Assembly: GCA_946482355.1 (NCBI GenBank)
Contig: CAMLRE010000025.1
Coordinates: forward strand, 1-11,318
Length of the DNA: 11,318 nt
Source of the DNA: an uncultured Bdellovibrio sp.
GTDB taxonomy: Bacteria > Bdellovibrionota > Bdellovibrionia > Bdellovibrionales > Bdellovibrionaceae
Reading direction: 5' to 3'
Under the pieces are notes generated by a model, which saw only the letters and a program-made list of their open reading frames with translations, ran no database searches and had not been told where the DNA came from. Each line of letters opens with the position of its first letter. Position 1 is the stretch's first letter. The position numbers were made by a program, and so were the translations under genes. This document shows positions 1 through 7,272 of the stretch, piece by piece.

Positions 1-1
1 A

Positions 2-1219
2 GTTGTTATCGGTAGAGGTGCTGGTGCCAGTTCGGTCAATCTTTGGGTGACCACCACTTGGAATGGAAATGATCCCGCACTTAATAACACCGGAACTTAT
101 AATTTAGGAGTTGGAGCCGGAGCTTTAGCTTTAAATACAAGTGGGTCTTACAATACCTCAGTCGGAAATACTTCAGGTGTTTACAATACTACAGGACAAG
201 GTAATACAGCTCTTGGCGCCTTAGCTTTTCAAGGACTCAACGGTGGTACTAATACCGGTAGTTTTAATACGGCACTGGGATATCGCGCTTTAATGTCGCA
301 AGCCTCGGGAACGGCGGGCAGTAGAAATATCGCCATCGGTTATCAATCAGGACAAAGCATTACAACAGGAAGTAATAACGTGATTCTTGGTTCTAATACG
401 GGATCTACAATTGCGACGTTATCAAATAATATTATTATCGCTGATGGTTCGGGTAATGACAGAATTCACGTTGATTCATCAGGTAACGTAGGTATCGGCG
501 GAACAGCAACACCAGGAACTTCTCTGGAAATTAAAGCTCGTGCTGCCACCGGTGGAGTGAACATGGTCATGGTGACTGATCCAGTCTTAACTCTGAATAA
601 AGCCAGCGCCGGAGATTCTTCAGCGATTCGTTTTAGTAATAACGGAACCATGGTTTGGGCTTTAGGTGATCTGTACGGTAGTTCATTTAACTTATGGAAT
701 GCGGCAGCTTCAACTTATAATTTTACGGTCACAGCCAGTGGAAACGTGGGTATCGCAAACTCATCACCGTCTTATAAGCTAGATGTGAGTGGTGATCTTC
801 GTATTACCGGAACTCCGTATCGTAATGGTGGTGATTCCGCGTGGATCGTGCCATCAGATGAAAGACTAAAAGATGTTTCCGGAAAATATAACCGCGGTCT
901 TCGCGAGATTGCTAATATTGAAACGATTTATTTTAATTATAAAAAAGATAATCCAAAACAAATTGACTCGTCAGTAACTTACACCGGTGTGCTCGCGCAA
1001 GAAGTGCAAAAACAAATTCCCGAAGCGGTGAAAGAAGATAAAGAAGGATTTCTATCGTTAAATACAACTCCAATTTTCTGGGCGATGTTAAATGCGATTA
1101 AAGAATTATTTACCGACTTCCAACAGCTCAAAGCTGAAAATGCAGAATTAAAACAGCAGAACAAAGCTATTAAAGATTATCTTTGCGCTAAAGATCCTGC
1201 AGCGCCAATCTGTAAATAA
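2..1219 (+). CDS. Fibre protein with C-terminal S74 chaperone, 5' end missing
   Basis: This is the 3' part of a large surface fibre gene. The frame is open to the left edge (a GTG at 47 is only an internal codon), so the true start lies upstream. Numbering from that GTG, residues 13-120 are Gly/Asn/Thr-rich repeats of the 'NT.LG..AL..NT.G..NTA.G' kind found in phage tail fibres and YadA-like heads. Two collar motifs follow (482-532 and 740-787). From residue 270 a peptidase S74/endosialidase chaperone domain begins with SDERLK, in which Ser270 and Lys275 match the known autocleavage dyad. It continues through 'GVLAQEVQKQIPEAV' and ends in a helical, coiled-coil-like tail with cysteines at 380 and 389. 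In this family the chaperone drives trimer folding and then cuts itself off. The next gene is a paralogue 57 nt downstream. The likely role is a secreted or surface-bound trimeric fibre for host or surface contact; the ligand is unknown. A phage tail fibre is the alternative, but no phage genes are nearby. Confidence 0.85.
   Translation, partial: VVIGRGAGASSVNLWVTTTWNGNDPALNNTGTYNLGVGAGALALNTSGSYNTSVGNTSGVYNTTGQGNTALGALAFQGLNGGTNTGSFNTALGYRALMSQASGTAGSRNIAIGYQSGQSITTGSNNVILGSNTGSTIATLSNNIIIADGSGNDRIHVDSSGNVGIGGTATPGTSLEIKARAATGGVNMVMVTDPVLTLNKASAGDSSAIRFSNNGTMVWALGDLYGSSFNLWNAAASTYNFTVTASGNVGIANSSPSYKLDVSGDLRITGTPYRNGGDSAWIVPSDERLKDVSGKYNRGLREIANIETIYFNYKKDNPKQIDSSVTYTGVLAQEVQKQIPEAVKEDKEGFLSLNTTPIFWAMLNAIKELFTDFQQLKAENAELKQQNKAIKDYLCAKDPAAPICK
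83..406 (+). repeat. Head-like Gly/Asn/Thr repeat block
   Basis: This protein-level repeat in the first fibre has degenerate units resembling 'NTALGYRAL..' and 'NTSGSYNTSVG', spaced about 15-25 residues apart with some insertions. Such repeats form stacked beta-structure in trimeric adhesins and tail fibres. DNA identity between units is low, so this is an old structural repeat and not a recent tandem duplication. Confidence 0.6.
482..787 (+). repeat. Two collar motifs (GNVGIG..P..L-V) in the first fibre
   Basis: Copies lie at 482-532 (GNVGIGGTATPGTSLEI) and 740-787 (GNVGIANSSPSYKLDV). Each follows a '(D/A)SSG' or 'TASG' lead-in. The second runs into 'SGDLRITG', shortly before the chaperone domain. 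The same motif occurs six times in the downstream fibre, which ties the two genes into one family. Confidence 0.8.
854..1216 (+). other. Peptidase S74 intramolecular chaperone domain, predicted autocleavage at its start
   Basis: The codons at 854-871 encode SDERLK. In characterised endosialidase chaperones, cleavage occurs just before this Ser and needs the Lys five residues on; both are present. Cleavage would release a chaperone of about 121 residues containing the C-terminal coiled coil and both cysteines. Cleavage itself is inferred from the motif. Confidence 0.8.
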
Positions 1220-1276
1220 CCGTTTCGTTTCAATCTGAGATATATTTTATTTTAGAAAAAGCATAATAATGCCGAT
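1220..1276 (+). promoter_or_regulatory. 57-nt gap between the fibre genes
   Basis: The gap is AT-rich. There is no hairpin-plus-T-tract terminator after the first fibre stop. TATATT (1241-1246) and CATAAT (1262-1267) resemble -10 boxes, but neither has a convincing -35 box at the right distance. The only purine-rich, Shine-Dalgarno-like stretch is AGAAAAAG (1254-1261), about 15 nt before the chosen start. The two fibres may be co-transcribed; a weak promoter for the second cannot be excluded. Confidence 0.25.
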
Positions 1277-4200
1277 ATGTTAGCTATGTGGATGTGGCTG
1301 GTGCGGCTGTTTTTTGCCGTTAACATTTTGCTATTTGCTTTTTATTTAGAGGCAGCGCCTCTAAAAACCACATATCAAGCCAAAATATTTAAACCCGATG
1401 GTTTACCTCTTGAATCAAACAATGTGAGTTTCCGATTTACAACTTTAGATCCGTCAGCGTCTTGCGTTTTATACATCGAAGATTTTAGCGCCGTAAATAT
1501 GTCAGGCAGTGGCGGCCTTATTTCTTTCTCTTTAGGAAACGGAACACGCTCCTATCCAGCAAGTGCTACAACCTTTGCTTCAGTTTTTGATAACGCGACA
1601 ATTTCTTACAGTTGCCAAGCGCCTGGAATTTTTTCTCCAGTGCCTACAGACAACAGAAAAATCGTCATGCAATTTAATGACGGAACCGGCTGGCAAACAT
1701 TGCCAGCGATGGCGATCAATGCCGTACCTTACGCGATGTATGCTTCAAACGCCGATGATTCACATTTATTAAACGGCAAAGCTGATACAGCCTTCGTTGA
1801 AAAAACAAGCGTGCCAACTTGTGCCTCTGATCGCATTCTTTATTTTAACGGCGCAAGCTTTAGTTGTATCGCCTATACAGGTAACGGTGCCGGTGGTGGC
1901 GTAAGTACTGTGACCACAAGTGGTTCAGTTTTAGTTAATACGGGAACAGCTTCAGCTCCGGTTCTATCAGTGGCTGTGGCTTCTATGTCGACAGACGGTT
2001 ATTTAACTTCATTAGATTACCAAGAATTTAAAACTAAATTAAGTGCTTCATCTTCAGCAATCACTTCAACTTTAGGTTACGCGCCCGTCAGTAGTTCAGC
2101 CGTAGCCACTCAAATTACCTCGGCTTTAGCTTCACAAACTTTATCGGGTGATGTGAACGGAAGTTTTTCAGCAACGACTGTTTCGCAAGTTGGCGGTAAA
2201 ACCGCTTCGCAAGTAGCCACAAGTGTTGATGAAACTTTAGCTGCCACAGCACAAGCTTCAGCCAGTACGTTAGTAAAACGTGATGGCAGTGGTGGTGCTT
2301 CGTTTAATTCAGCGTATATTTATAAACCCGGCACAAACTTTAGTGTTAGACTTCAGACTCATGCAAGTTTAGCGGCCAATTATATTTTAACACTTCCGCA
2401 AGACGATGGTAACTCAGGACAAGTTCTTTCAACGGATGGTTCTGGAAATTTATCATGGATTAACCCATCAACTGGTTCGGTGGTCAGTGTAAGCGGTACA
2501 TCAAATGAAATCACTTCAAGCGGTGGTTCAACACCAACATTAGGTTTAGCCGATGTGGGAACAGCCGGAACATACTTTAAAGTGATTACTGATAGCAAAG
2601 GCCGCGTCGTTTCAGGTGCGCAATTGCTGTTAAGTGATGTCACAACAGCGCTTGGTTATGTGCCAGCAGCCAGCGGATCAATTACAAGTTCGCAATGGGT
2701 TACATCAGGTACAAGTATTTATTATACTTCTGGCACGGTTGGTGTGGGAACAAATTCTCCATCAGCACGGCTTGATGTTTATAATAATGGAGCAGGCACA
2801 AGTGTCGTTCAAGTTGTTAAAGGTAATAATACGCAGTCAGCAGATTTACAACAATGGCAAAACGGTGCTGGCGTAGTTGTCGCAAAAATTTCTCCTGCGG
2901 GAAATATCACGGGGAGTGATTCTACTAACGGCATTGCTGTAACGGCCAATGCAACAGGTGGATTTGGAACAGCGATGTATGCCAACGCTACAGGTGCGAA
3001 CGCTACAGCACTTTATGCCACAGCTGCGTCAGGTAACGCTGGTTATTTTTATAGTATGTCTCCGGTGAATACAGCGCCGACTGTGGTGATTAGACAAAAC
3101 GGTGGATCAGCCGCAAATCTTTTAGAATTCAGAGATGGAGCCAGTGGCGTAGCTACAACAGTTGTTAATTCAACCGGAGCTATCGGCGTGGGAACTTCAA
3201 ATCCGGTAACTAAATTAGACGTTTCAGGTGGTGTGCGTATCAGTATGGAGTCAGCAACATGCACCGTTAGTTATGCCGGAACCTTACGTTATAATTTAGG
3301 TAATGTTGAATACTGTAATGGTTCAACTTGGTCAGCTTTTGGTCTCAGTGGTTCAGGAATGCAATCATTCAATGGATCAACAAGCGGAACACAAAGTTTT
3401 GCAATCGGCACAGCCGGTAACTCTCCAGCATTTAATACTTTAAGCGGAGTGCACACATTAAATATTCCGTTAGCGTCAGCCGCAGGCTCAGTGACTGCCG
3501 GGTTAATTTCAAATGCCGATTATTTAAATTTTAGTAATAAAGTCAGTTCACAATGGACAACATCAGGAACGACCGTCAATTATCTTTCAGGAAACGTTGG
3601 TATTGGCACAAATAATCCAGACGCCGCTTTATCTATCGTGACTTCATCAACAGCAAATCCTGGTCTAAAAATTTATAACTCGGCAACCGGTACAGGTATT
3701 GGTTTAGATCCGTATTATCCAACGGTTGAATTTAACCGCTGGCATGATGGCACAAACGCGCGCGCTTTTGGAACTGGTTACACGGGCGTGTTAAATATGG
3801 ATCCTGCTAATGGTGATTTCCGTTTTCTAACCGGAAATAATCCAGGCACAAATAATATTCCAACAATGGCTGATGCTTTAATTATTAAAAATTCAGGAAA
3901 CGTCGGTATCGGTACCACATCACCAAATGCAAAACTAGATCTATCCATGACGACGACAGATCCTGTATCGGTTAATCCTATCTTACGAACATATTCAACG
4001 TATAATCCAACTGGAACAAGTACCGCTGATCACTGGGCGCAACATCATACGGTGAATTACACTTCTGCATTTAACGGTAACCGTATCATTGGTTCACATA
4101 TTTTATCTTTAAATTCTTCATCAGGAAATTTAACAGAAATGATCGGTGCTGTAGGTGCTGCCGATAATACGGGAACCGGCGCAGTTTCAAACAGCGTTGG

Positions 4201-5476
4201 CGTGTACGCGCGCGCCAGAAACTCATCAACTGGAAGTATGTATGACGCTAAAGGCGTGTTTGTTGTAGTTCCAAATTCCGGTGGGGGAACTATTACCAAC
4301 GCTTACGGTATGTATATTGATACTGTAACTGGTACAAACAACTACGCTATCTATTCAGCCGATACAACCGCTGAAAGTTATTTCGCAGGACGGATCGGAA
4401 TGCTAGGAGCCTCAGCGCCGATAACAGCTATTCAAATCGGTAGTCCATTTACGGGTGTTGCTAATGGTTGGGGCGCAAGCCGCACCATGGGTGTGATGAT
4501 GGGAAGTAACGACACTGATAACTTCTATGTCGGTCTTGAAAATAACGGAACAAATGAAAAATACGCCACACTTATCCGGGGTGATGATGGCAATGAGCCA
4601 TTAAAATTTCAAACCAATGATTCGTCAGGAAACGTGACTGAAAGAGTTCGTATCACGGCCACAGGTTTTGTCGGTATCGGTACATCAGCGCCAACTCAAT
4701 TGCTTCATATTGCGGGAAATGCAACTGGTAGCGGTAATCAAACAGGAGCCCAAATCGGTGATGTTGGCACTGGGCAAGGCCCATTATTTTTAGTTCACAA
4801 TAATCCAACGGTGGCGGGTAATGCTTATTATAATTTAGGTTGGAAATACGGCGGCGGTGCCGGAAAGCCAGCGTGGATTGATTTAGTTAACGGCGTTAAA
4901 TTTTTTATTTCAAATAATACGGTCGGTACCGCAGGTACGTCGATTACTGATACTGTTTCAGCAAAAATGACAATCACAACAGCGGGTGATGTTGGTATCG
5001 GCACAGCCACTCCGCAAGCCAAATTAGAAGTCAGCGGTGATGCGCGCTTTGGTTGTCGCGCAGGCTTTTGGCCTGTGGCCGACGGGCGTATCTGCATGGA
5101 AACAACTCTTCGTTCACACACAAGTATTAATGGTATGGCTACCGGATCTATTACGGATAATGCGATCGCCATTTGTCGAGGTGTTGGCCCTGGCTCAAGA
5201 ATTTGTACACACACTGACTTTCAACAAGCCTGCGGTGCGCGCGCGATTTCCGGTGTGCCAGATGTCGATCCTTACGGAGGCGTCGTTGGTGGTGTTTACG
5301 GCGATCACTCATCCATTGTCAGTGGACAGGTGACCCTTAACCCAAGCGCTATGCCTGCCGGCCATATGGATGATGTGTATTTAACATGGAATGGTTCAGC
5401 GTGTTCTGCCAATAATGACGGAGCAGGCCGCCACGCCAACGAAACATCTACGTTCTACTACCGCTGCTGTTATTAA
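1277..5476 (+). CDS. Giant secreted modular fibre/adhesin (MAT-like), Cys-rich tip
   Basis: This complete 1399-aa gene encodes a likely surface fibre. Residues 1-27 look like a signal peptide: an Arg at 10, a hydrophobic core (LFFAVNILLFAFYL) and cleavage near LEA-A. Residues 28-175 form the N-terminal domain ending 'AVPYAMYASNADDSHLLNGKAD', typical of Bdellovibrio fibre proteins. The shaft contains known fibre modules: 'LSGDVNGSFSATTV', 'STLVKRDGSGGASF', 'YILTLPQDDGNSGQVLSTDG', 'LRYNLGNVEYCNGSTW' and 'NAYGMYIDTVTGTNNYAIYS'. Six GxVGIGT..P collar motifs are spread through it. The final 140 residues hold eight cysteines and end YYRCCY. There is no S74 domain, beta-barrel or LPXTG anchor. The start at 1277 is the first ATG after an in-frame stop at 1253; ATGs at 1286 and 1292 would also keep the signal peptide, and none has a good ribosome site. 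The role is inferred from family resemblance to mosaic adhesive trimers; the ligand is unknown. Confidence 0.85.
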   Translation: MLAMWMWLVRLFFAVNILLFAFYLEAAPLKTTYQAKIFKPDGLPLESNNVSFRFTTLDPSASCVLYIEDFSAVNMSGSGGLISFSLGNGTRSYPASATTFASVFDNATISYSCQAPGIFSPVPTDNRKIVMQFNDGTGWQTLPAMAINAVPYAMYASNADDSHLLNGKADTAFVEKTSVPTCASDRILYFNGASFSCIAYTGNGAGGGVSTVTTSGSVLVNTGTASAPVLSVAVASMSTDGYLTSLDYQEFKTKLSASSSAITSTLGYAPVSSSAVATQITSALASQTLSGDVNGSFSATTVSQVGGKTASQVATSVDETLAATAQASASTLVKRDGSGGASFNSAYIYKPGTNFSVRLQTHASLAANYILTLPQDDGNSGQVLSTDGSGNLSWINPSTGSVVSVSGTSNEITSSGGSTPTLGLADVGTAGTYFKVITDSKGRVVSGAQLLLSDVTTALGYVPAASGSITSSQWVTSGTSIYYTSGTVGVGTNSPSARLDVYNNGAGTSVVQVVKGNNTQSADLQQWQNGAGVVVAKISPAGNITGSDSTNGIAVTANATGGFGTAMYANATGANATALYATAASGNAGYFYSMSPVNTAPTVVIRQNGGSAANLLEFRDGASGVATTVVNSTGAIGVGTSNPVTKLDVSGGVRISMESATCTVSYAGTLRYNLGNVEYCNGSTWSAFGLSGSGMQSFNGSTSGTQSFAIGTAGNSPAFNTLSGVHTLNIPLASAAGSVTAGLISNADYLNFSNKVSSQWTTSGTTVNYLSGNVGIGTNNPDAALSIVTSSTANPGLKIYNSATGTGIGLDPYYPTVEFNRWHDGTNARAFGTGYTGVLNMDPANGDFRFLTGNNPGTNNIPTMADALIIKNSGNVGIGTTSPNAKLDLSMTTTDPVSVNPILRTYSTYNPTGTSTADHWAQHHTVNYTSAFNGNRIIGSHILSLNSSSGNLTEMIGAVGAADNTGTGAVSNSVGVYARARNSSTGSMYDAKGVFVVVPNSGGGTITNAYGMYIDTVTGTNNYAIYSADTTAESYFAGRIGMLGASAPITAIQIGSPFTGVANGWGASRTMGVMMGSNDTDNFYVGLENNGTNEKYATLIRGDDGNEPLKFQTNDSSGNVTERVRITATGFVGIGTSAPTQLLHIAGNATGSGNQTGAQIGDVGTGQGPLFLVHNNPTVAGNAYYNLGWKYGGGAGKPAWIDLVNGVKFFISNNTVGTAGTSITDTVSAKMTITTAGDVGIGTATPQAKLEVSGDARFGCRAGFWPVADGRICMETTLRSHTSINGMATGSITDNAIAICRGVGPGSRICTHTDFQQACGARAISGVPDVDPYGGVVGGVYGDHSSIVSGQVTLNPSAMPAGHMDDVYLTWNGSACSANNDGAGRHANETSTFYYRCCY
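2732..5032 (+). repeat. Six interspersed collar motifs in the second fibre
   Basis: Copies lie at 2732-2779, 3176-3223, 3590-3637, 3896-3943, 4664-4711 and 4985-5032, starting at residues 486, 634, 772, 874, 1130 and 1237. The consensus is G-x-(V/I)-G-(I/V)-G-T-x-x-P-x-x-x-L-x-(V/I/L). Each is usually preceded by a short strand ending 'SG' or 'TG' and followed by a beta-rich module of variable length. The spacing of about 100-256 residues suggests that each motif closes one shaft segment and the segments between are exchangeable. Confidence 0.8.
5054..5473 (+). other. Cysteine-rich C-terminal tip domain
   Basis: Residues 1260-1399 of the second fibre contain cysteines at 1260, 1273, 1300, 1310, 1319, 1376, 1397 and 1398. 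Landmarks are 'SRICTHTDFQQACGA' and the terminal YYRCC. The even number of cysteines fits disulfide bonding outside the cytoplasm. The layout recalls lectin-like tip domains at the ends of other bacterial fibres, but I cannot name a family with confidence. Confidence 0.5.
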
Positions 5477-5510
5477 AAAAAAGGAGCTTTTAAGCTCCTT
5501 TAAATTTTTG
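5475..5510. terminator. Bidirectional intrinsic terminator between convergent genes
   Basis: A perfect inverted repeat, AAAGGAGCTT (5480-5489) and AAGCTCCTTT (5492-5501), has eight A residues on its left (5475-5482) and a T-rich stretch on its right (TTTAAATTTTT). On the - strand this reads as a stem followed by eight U residues, a strong form. On the + strand the U tract is interrupted but plausible. The - strand stop codon TAA (5490-5492) sits in the loop, so the end of that gene is part of the terminator. Confidence 0.8.
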
Positions 5511-6413
5511 ATTAATTAAAGATTTGTAACTTAGAAAATCGCGCATTTCTTCAGTGAGTGTTTGTTCGATATGCTCTTTGCCTTGCGCGCGTAAATAATC
5601 TAAAAGATCAGCATACTGGTATTTCAGTAAATGTGAAGCTTCAGCGGCTAAATTCTTTAAGTTCGCATTTTCAAAATGATTACGAATATATTTCACTAAA
5701 AAATCGACCGGAACATTTGAAAAATCAAAATCAACAAAAAGCTGAACGTGGCCATCTTTTTTAAGAATTGATTTTAATTCTTCAGGTGTTGTTTGACAAA
5801 ATTTAGGAGAAATAAAGATTACATGCGGCTTTAACGTGTCATACTTAGTAATGCCATCGATATAATCGCTGTGATTGTGAACATCAAAATTAAAGCCTTT
5901 AAGATCAGCTTCTAATTGAGCTAGTTCGCCACCATCACTAAAAAGTAAATAGCGGGTAGGCTCAAGAACAGTTTGTTTTTCTTTTTCTTCAACCGGAGCT
6001 ACCGGTGCGGCCGCTGATTGAACTGGAATCGGCGCATGCACGGGTTGAACCATTTGCACAACATTATTAACTGGCGGAGCTTCGTGGGCTTCAACGCTTT
6101 CGCCCCAAAGCATTTTTTTAGCACGGTCTACGCCTTTTAAGAAATAATCAATTTGATCTGAAGAAAGACTAGAGTTTTCTTTTAATGAAACTAACTCAGT
6201 TTCTAAAATATGCGTGTGGGCCTGAAGGTCTAGCATCTCCATCATGCCGGCGGCACCTTTTAGATTATGAAATGCGCGAAAGATGGCATTGTACTGTGTT
6301 TTATAATCAGCACCGTCTTCTAAAGATAATAAAGCTTTTTCGGCGGCGTCTAATAGTTCGGCGCCTTCTTGTCTAAACTCTTTTAAATCATCTTCGTTGA
6401 TCATTGCGTTCAT
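5490..6413 (-). CDS. Hpt phosphotransfer protein with degenerate receiver-like C-terminus
   Basis: The predicted protein is 307 aa. Residues 1-103 form a histidine phosphotransfer domain; 'FRAFHNLKGAAGM' matches the Hpt core, with His49 the likely phospho-acceptor and the usual Lys and Gly residues after it. Residues 106-150 are a Pro/Ala/Val-rich linker. Residues 153-245 alternate predicted strands and helices like a receiver: 'RYLLFSDGG', 'HVIFISP' and 'VQLFVDFDFS'. The position expected to hold the phospho-Asp reads Ser202, so this half looks unable to accept phosphate. The last 60 residues are helical and unassigned. It is the last gene of the che operon, 19 nt after cheR. It probably takes part in phosphoryl transfer with the hybrid CheA, as a shuttle or sink. 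The frame extends upstream to an ATG at 6491, but that would overlap cheR by 59 nt with a basic, non-domain leader; 6413 has a GGAAA site. The function is inferred from the domains. Confidence 0.8.
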   Translation of the reverse strand: MNAMINEDDLKEFRQEGAELLDAAEKALLSLEDGADYKTQYNAIFRAFHNLKGAAGMMEMLDLQAHTHILETELVSLKENSSLSSDQIDYFLKGVDRAKKMLWGESVEAHEAPPVNNVVQMVQPVHAPIPVQSAAAPVAPVEEKEKQTVLEPTRYLLFSDGGELAQLEADLKGFNFDVHNHSDYIDGITKYDTLKPHVIFISPKFCQTTPEELKSILKKDGHVQLFVDFDFSNVPVDFLVKYIRNHFENANLKNLAAEASHLLKYQYADLLDYLRAQGKEHIEQTLTEEMRDFLSYKSLINQKFKGA

Positions 6414-6420
6414 GTATTCG

Positions 6421-6432
6421 TTTCCACTTCTT
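6421..6432 (-). promoter_or_regulatory. Ribosome binding site deciding the Hpt gene start
   Basis: On the - strand AAGAAG followed by TGGAAA lies 9-18 nt before the ATG at 6413 (GGA is 9 nt upstream). This supports 6413 over the ATG at 6491 inside cheR and over the ATG at 6404. Confidence 0.5.
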
Positions 6433-7272
6433 TTACGCAGCCACTTTTTTGGCTGCGTTTTGTTTTTTACGATAAATTGAAACAGAACCAAAAGTCAGTT
6501 GCTCAAACTTCGTTGATAAACCGATCATTGATTCGCCGACACCCATGACTAAAATTCCGTTGTCGGTCAGTTGGTCATACAGGCGGTCGATAATATTCGT
6601 TTTTTTATCGACTGTCTGATAAATCAGAACATTACGGCATAAGATTAAATCAAATTTTCCCAGGTGACTAAATGGGTCTAAAAGATTCTGGCTCTTAAAT
6701 TGAACTTTTCTGCGCAAATCAACTTTAACTTGCCAGTGATTAGGTTCTCTTGCCGGATTAAAAAATTTATTTTGCAGGTGAGGAGTTAAACCTCGCCCCA
6801 TTTCTACGTGATTGTAAATACCTTCAGTCGCTTTTTTCAAAGCTTTTTCTGAAATATCGGTCGCTACAAATTCTCTGATTTCAGGGCGAGCGCCAAAGGC
6901 TAACTCTTGCTGTAACATCAGAACGGAATAGATTTCTTGTCCAAAAGAACAGGCCGCAGACCACACACGAATTTCATGCATCTTATGACGGATAAAATGA
7001 GGAAACACTTCTTTTTCAAGCATTTCAAAGATTTTAGGGTCACGAAAAAATGAAGTTTCATTGTTTGTCGCTAAATCTAATAACTTAGTTTTAAAATTGC
7101 CACTGATTCCATTGCGGGCTTTAAGAGCAAGCTCTTCAATGCTTGAGCAGTTTTCACTTCGGGCAAGCTCTTCTAAGCGTTTTTCAAGCTGGTAATAGTT
7201 ACCACGCTCGTAGACAATGCCTAGCTGCTCTTTGATGTAGTTAGCAAAAAAGTCGATTAACATCGGATTCAT
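6433..7272 (-). CDS. cheR: Chemotaxis protein methyltransferase CheR
   Basis: This cytoplasmic enzyme transfers methyl groups from S-adenosylmethionine to glutamates of chemoreceptors, opposing CheB in adaptation. At 279 aa it has the usual CheR length. Residues 1-75 are the helical N-terminal domain. 'TNNETSFFRD' (69-78), the SAM-binding 'SAACSFGQEIYS' (105-116), 'ATDIS' (137-141), 'LCRNVLIY' (211-218) and 'VMGVGES' (242-248) are all in family order. There is no TPR extension. The start ATG abuts the cheB stop (TAGATG) and has GAAGGG 10 nt upstream (7283-7288), so translation is probably coupled to cheB. A second in-frame ATG three codons on is a less likely start. The last codons form a hairpin (see the terminator-like entry at 6435). 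Confidence 0.95.
   Translation of the reverse strand: MNPMLIDFFANYIKEQLGIVYERGNYYQLEKRLEELARSENCSSIEELALKARNGISGNFKTKLLDLATNNETSFFRDPKIFEMLEKEVFPHFIRHKMHEIRVWSAACSFGQEIYSVLMLQQELAFGARPEIREFVATDISEKALKKATEGIYNHVEMGRGLTPHLQNKFFNPAREPNHWQVKVDLRRKVQFKSQNLLDPFSHLGKFDLILCRNVLIYQTVDKKTNIIDRLYDQLTDNGILVMGVGESMIGLSTKFEQLTFGSVSIYRKKQNAAKKVAA
6435..6468 (+). terminator. Terminator-like hairpin facing against the che operon
   Basis: ACGCAGCCA (6435-6443) pairs perfectly with TGGCTGCGT (6450-6458) around a 6-nt loop. It is followed on the + strand by a T-rich tract, TTTGTTTTTT, to 6468. On the - strand the stem is followed by AAAAGAAG, which would not terminate. It lies inside the last codons of cheR (encoding AAKKVAA and the stop), so it could stop antisense transcripts or protect the cheR mRNA 3' end. 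Its activity is inferred. Confidence 0.5.

Noticed and set aside
83..406. YadA-type trimeric autotransporter
   Set aside because: The head-like repeats match, but the protein ends in an S74 chaperone and a soluble coiled coil, not the four-strand membrane anchor.
2732..5032. DNA-level tandem repeat or CRISPR-like array
   Set aside because: The repeated motif is conserved in protein, not in DNA, and its spacing is irregular.
4828..5214. 128-aa open frame on the - strand inside the second fibre
   Set aside because: It lies wholly opposite a well-supported coding frame, has no recognisable domain and no ribosome site; a shadow frame caused by biased codon use.
2..5476. Prophage tail-fibre cluster
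   Set aside because: The second fibre has a signal peptide and a Bdellovibrio-type N-terminal domain, and no baseplate, tail, lysis or integrase genes are present; the modules are shared with phage fibres by descent.
6414..6491. Longer N-terminus for the Hpt protein, starting at the ATG at 6491
   Set aside because: It would overlap cheR by 59 nt, the extra residues are basic and not part of the Hpt domain, and the ATG at 6413 has a plausible ribosome site.
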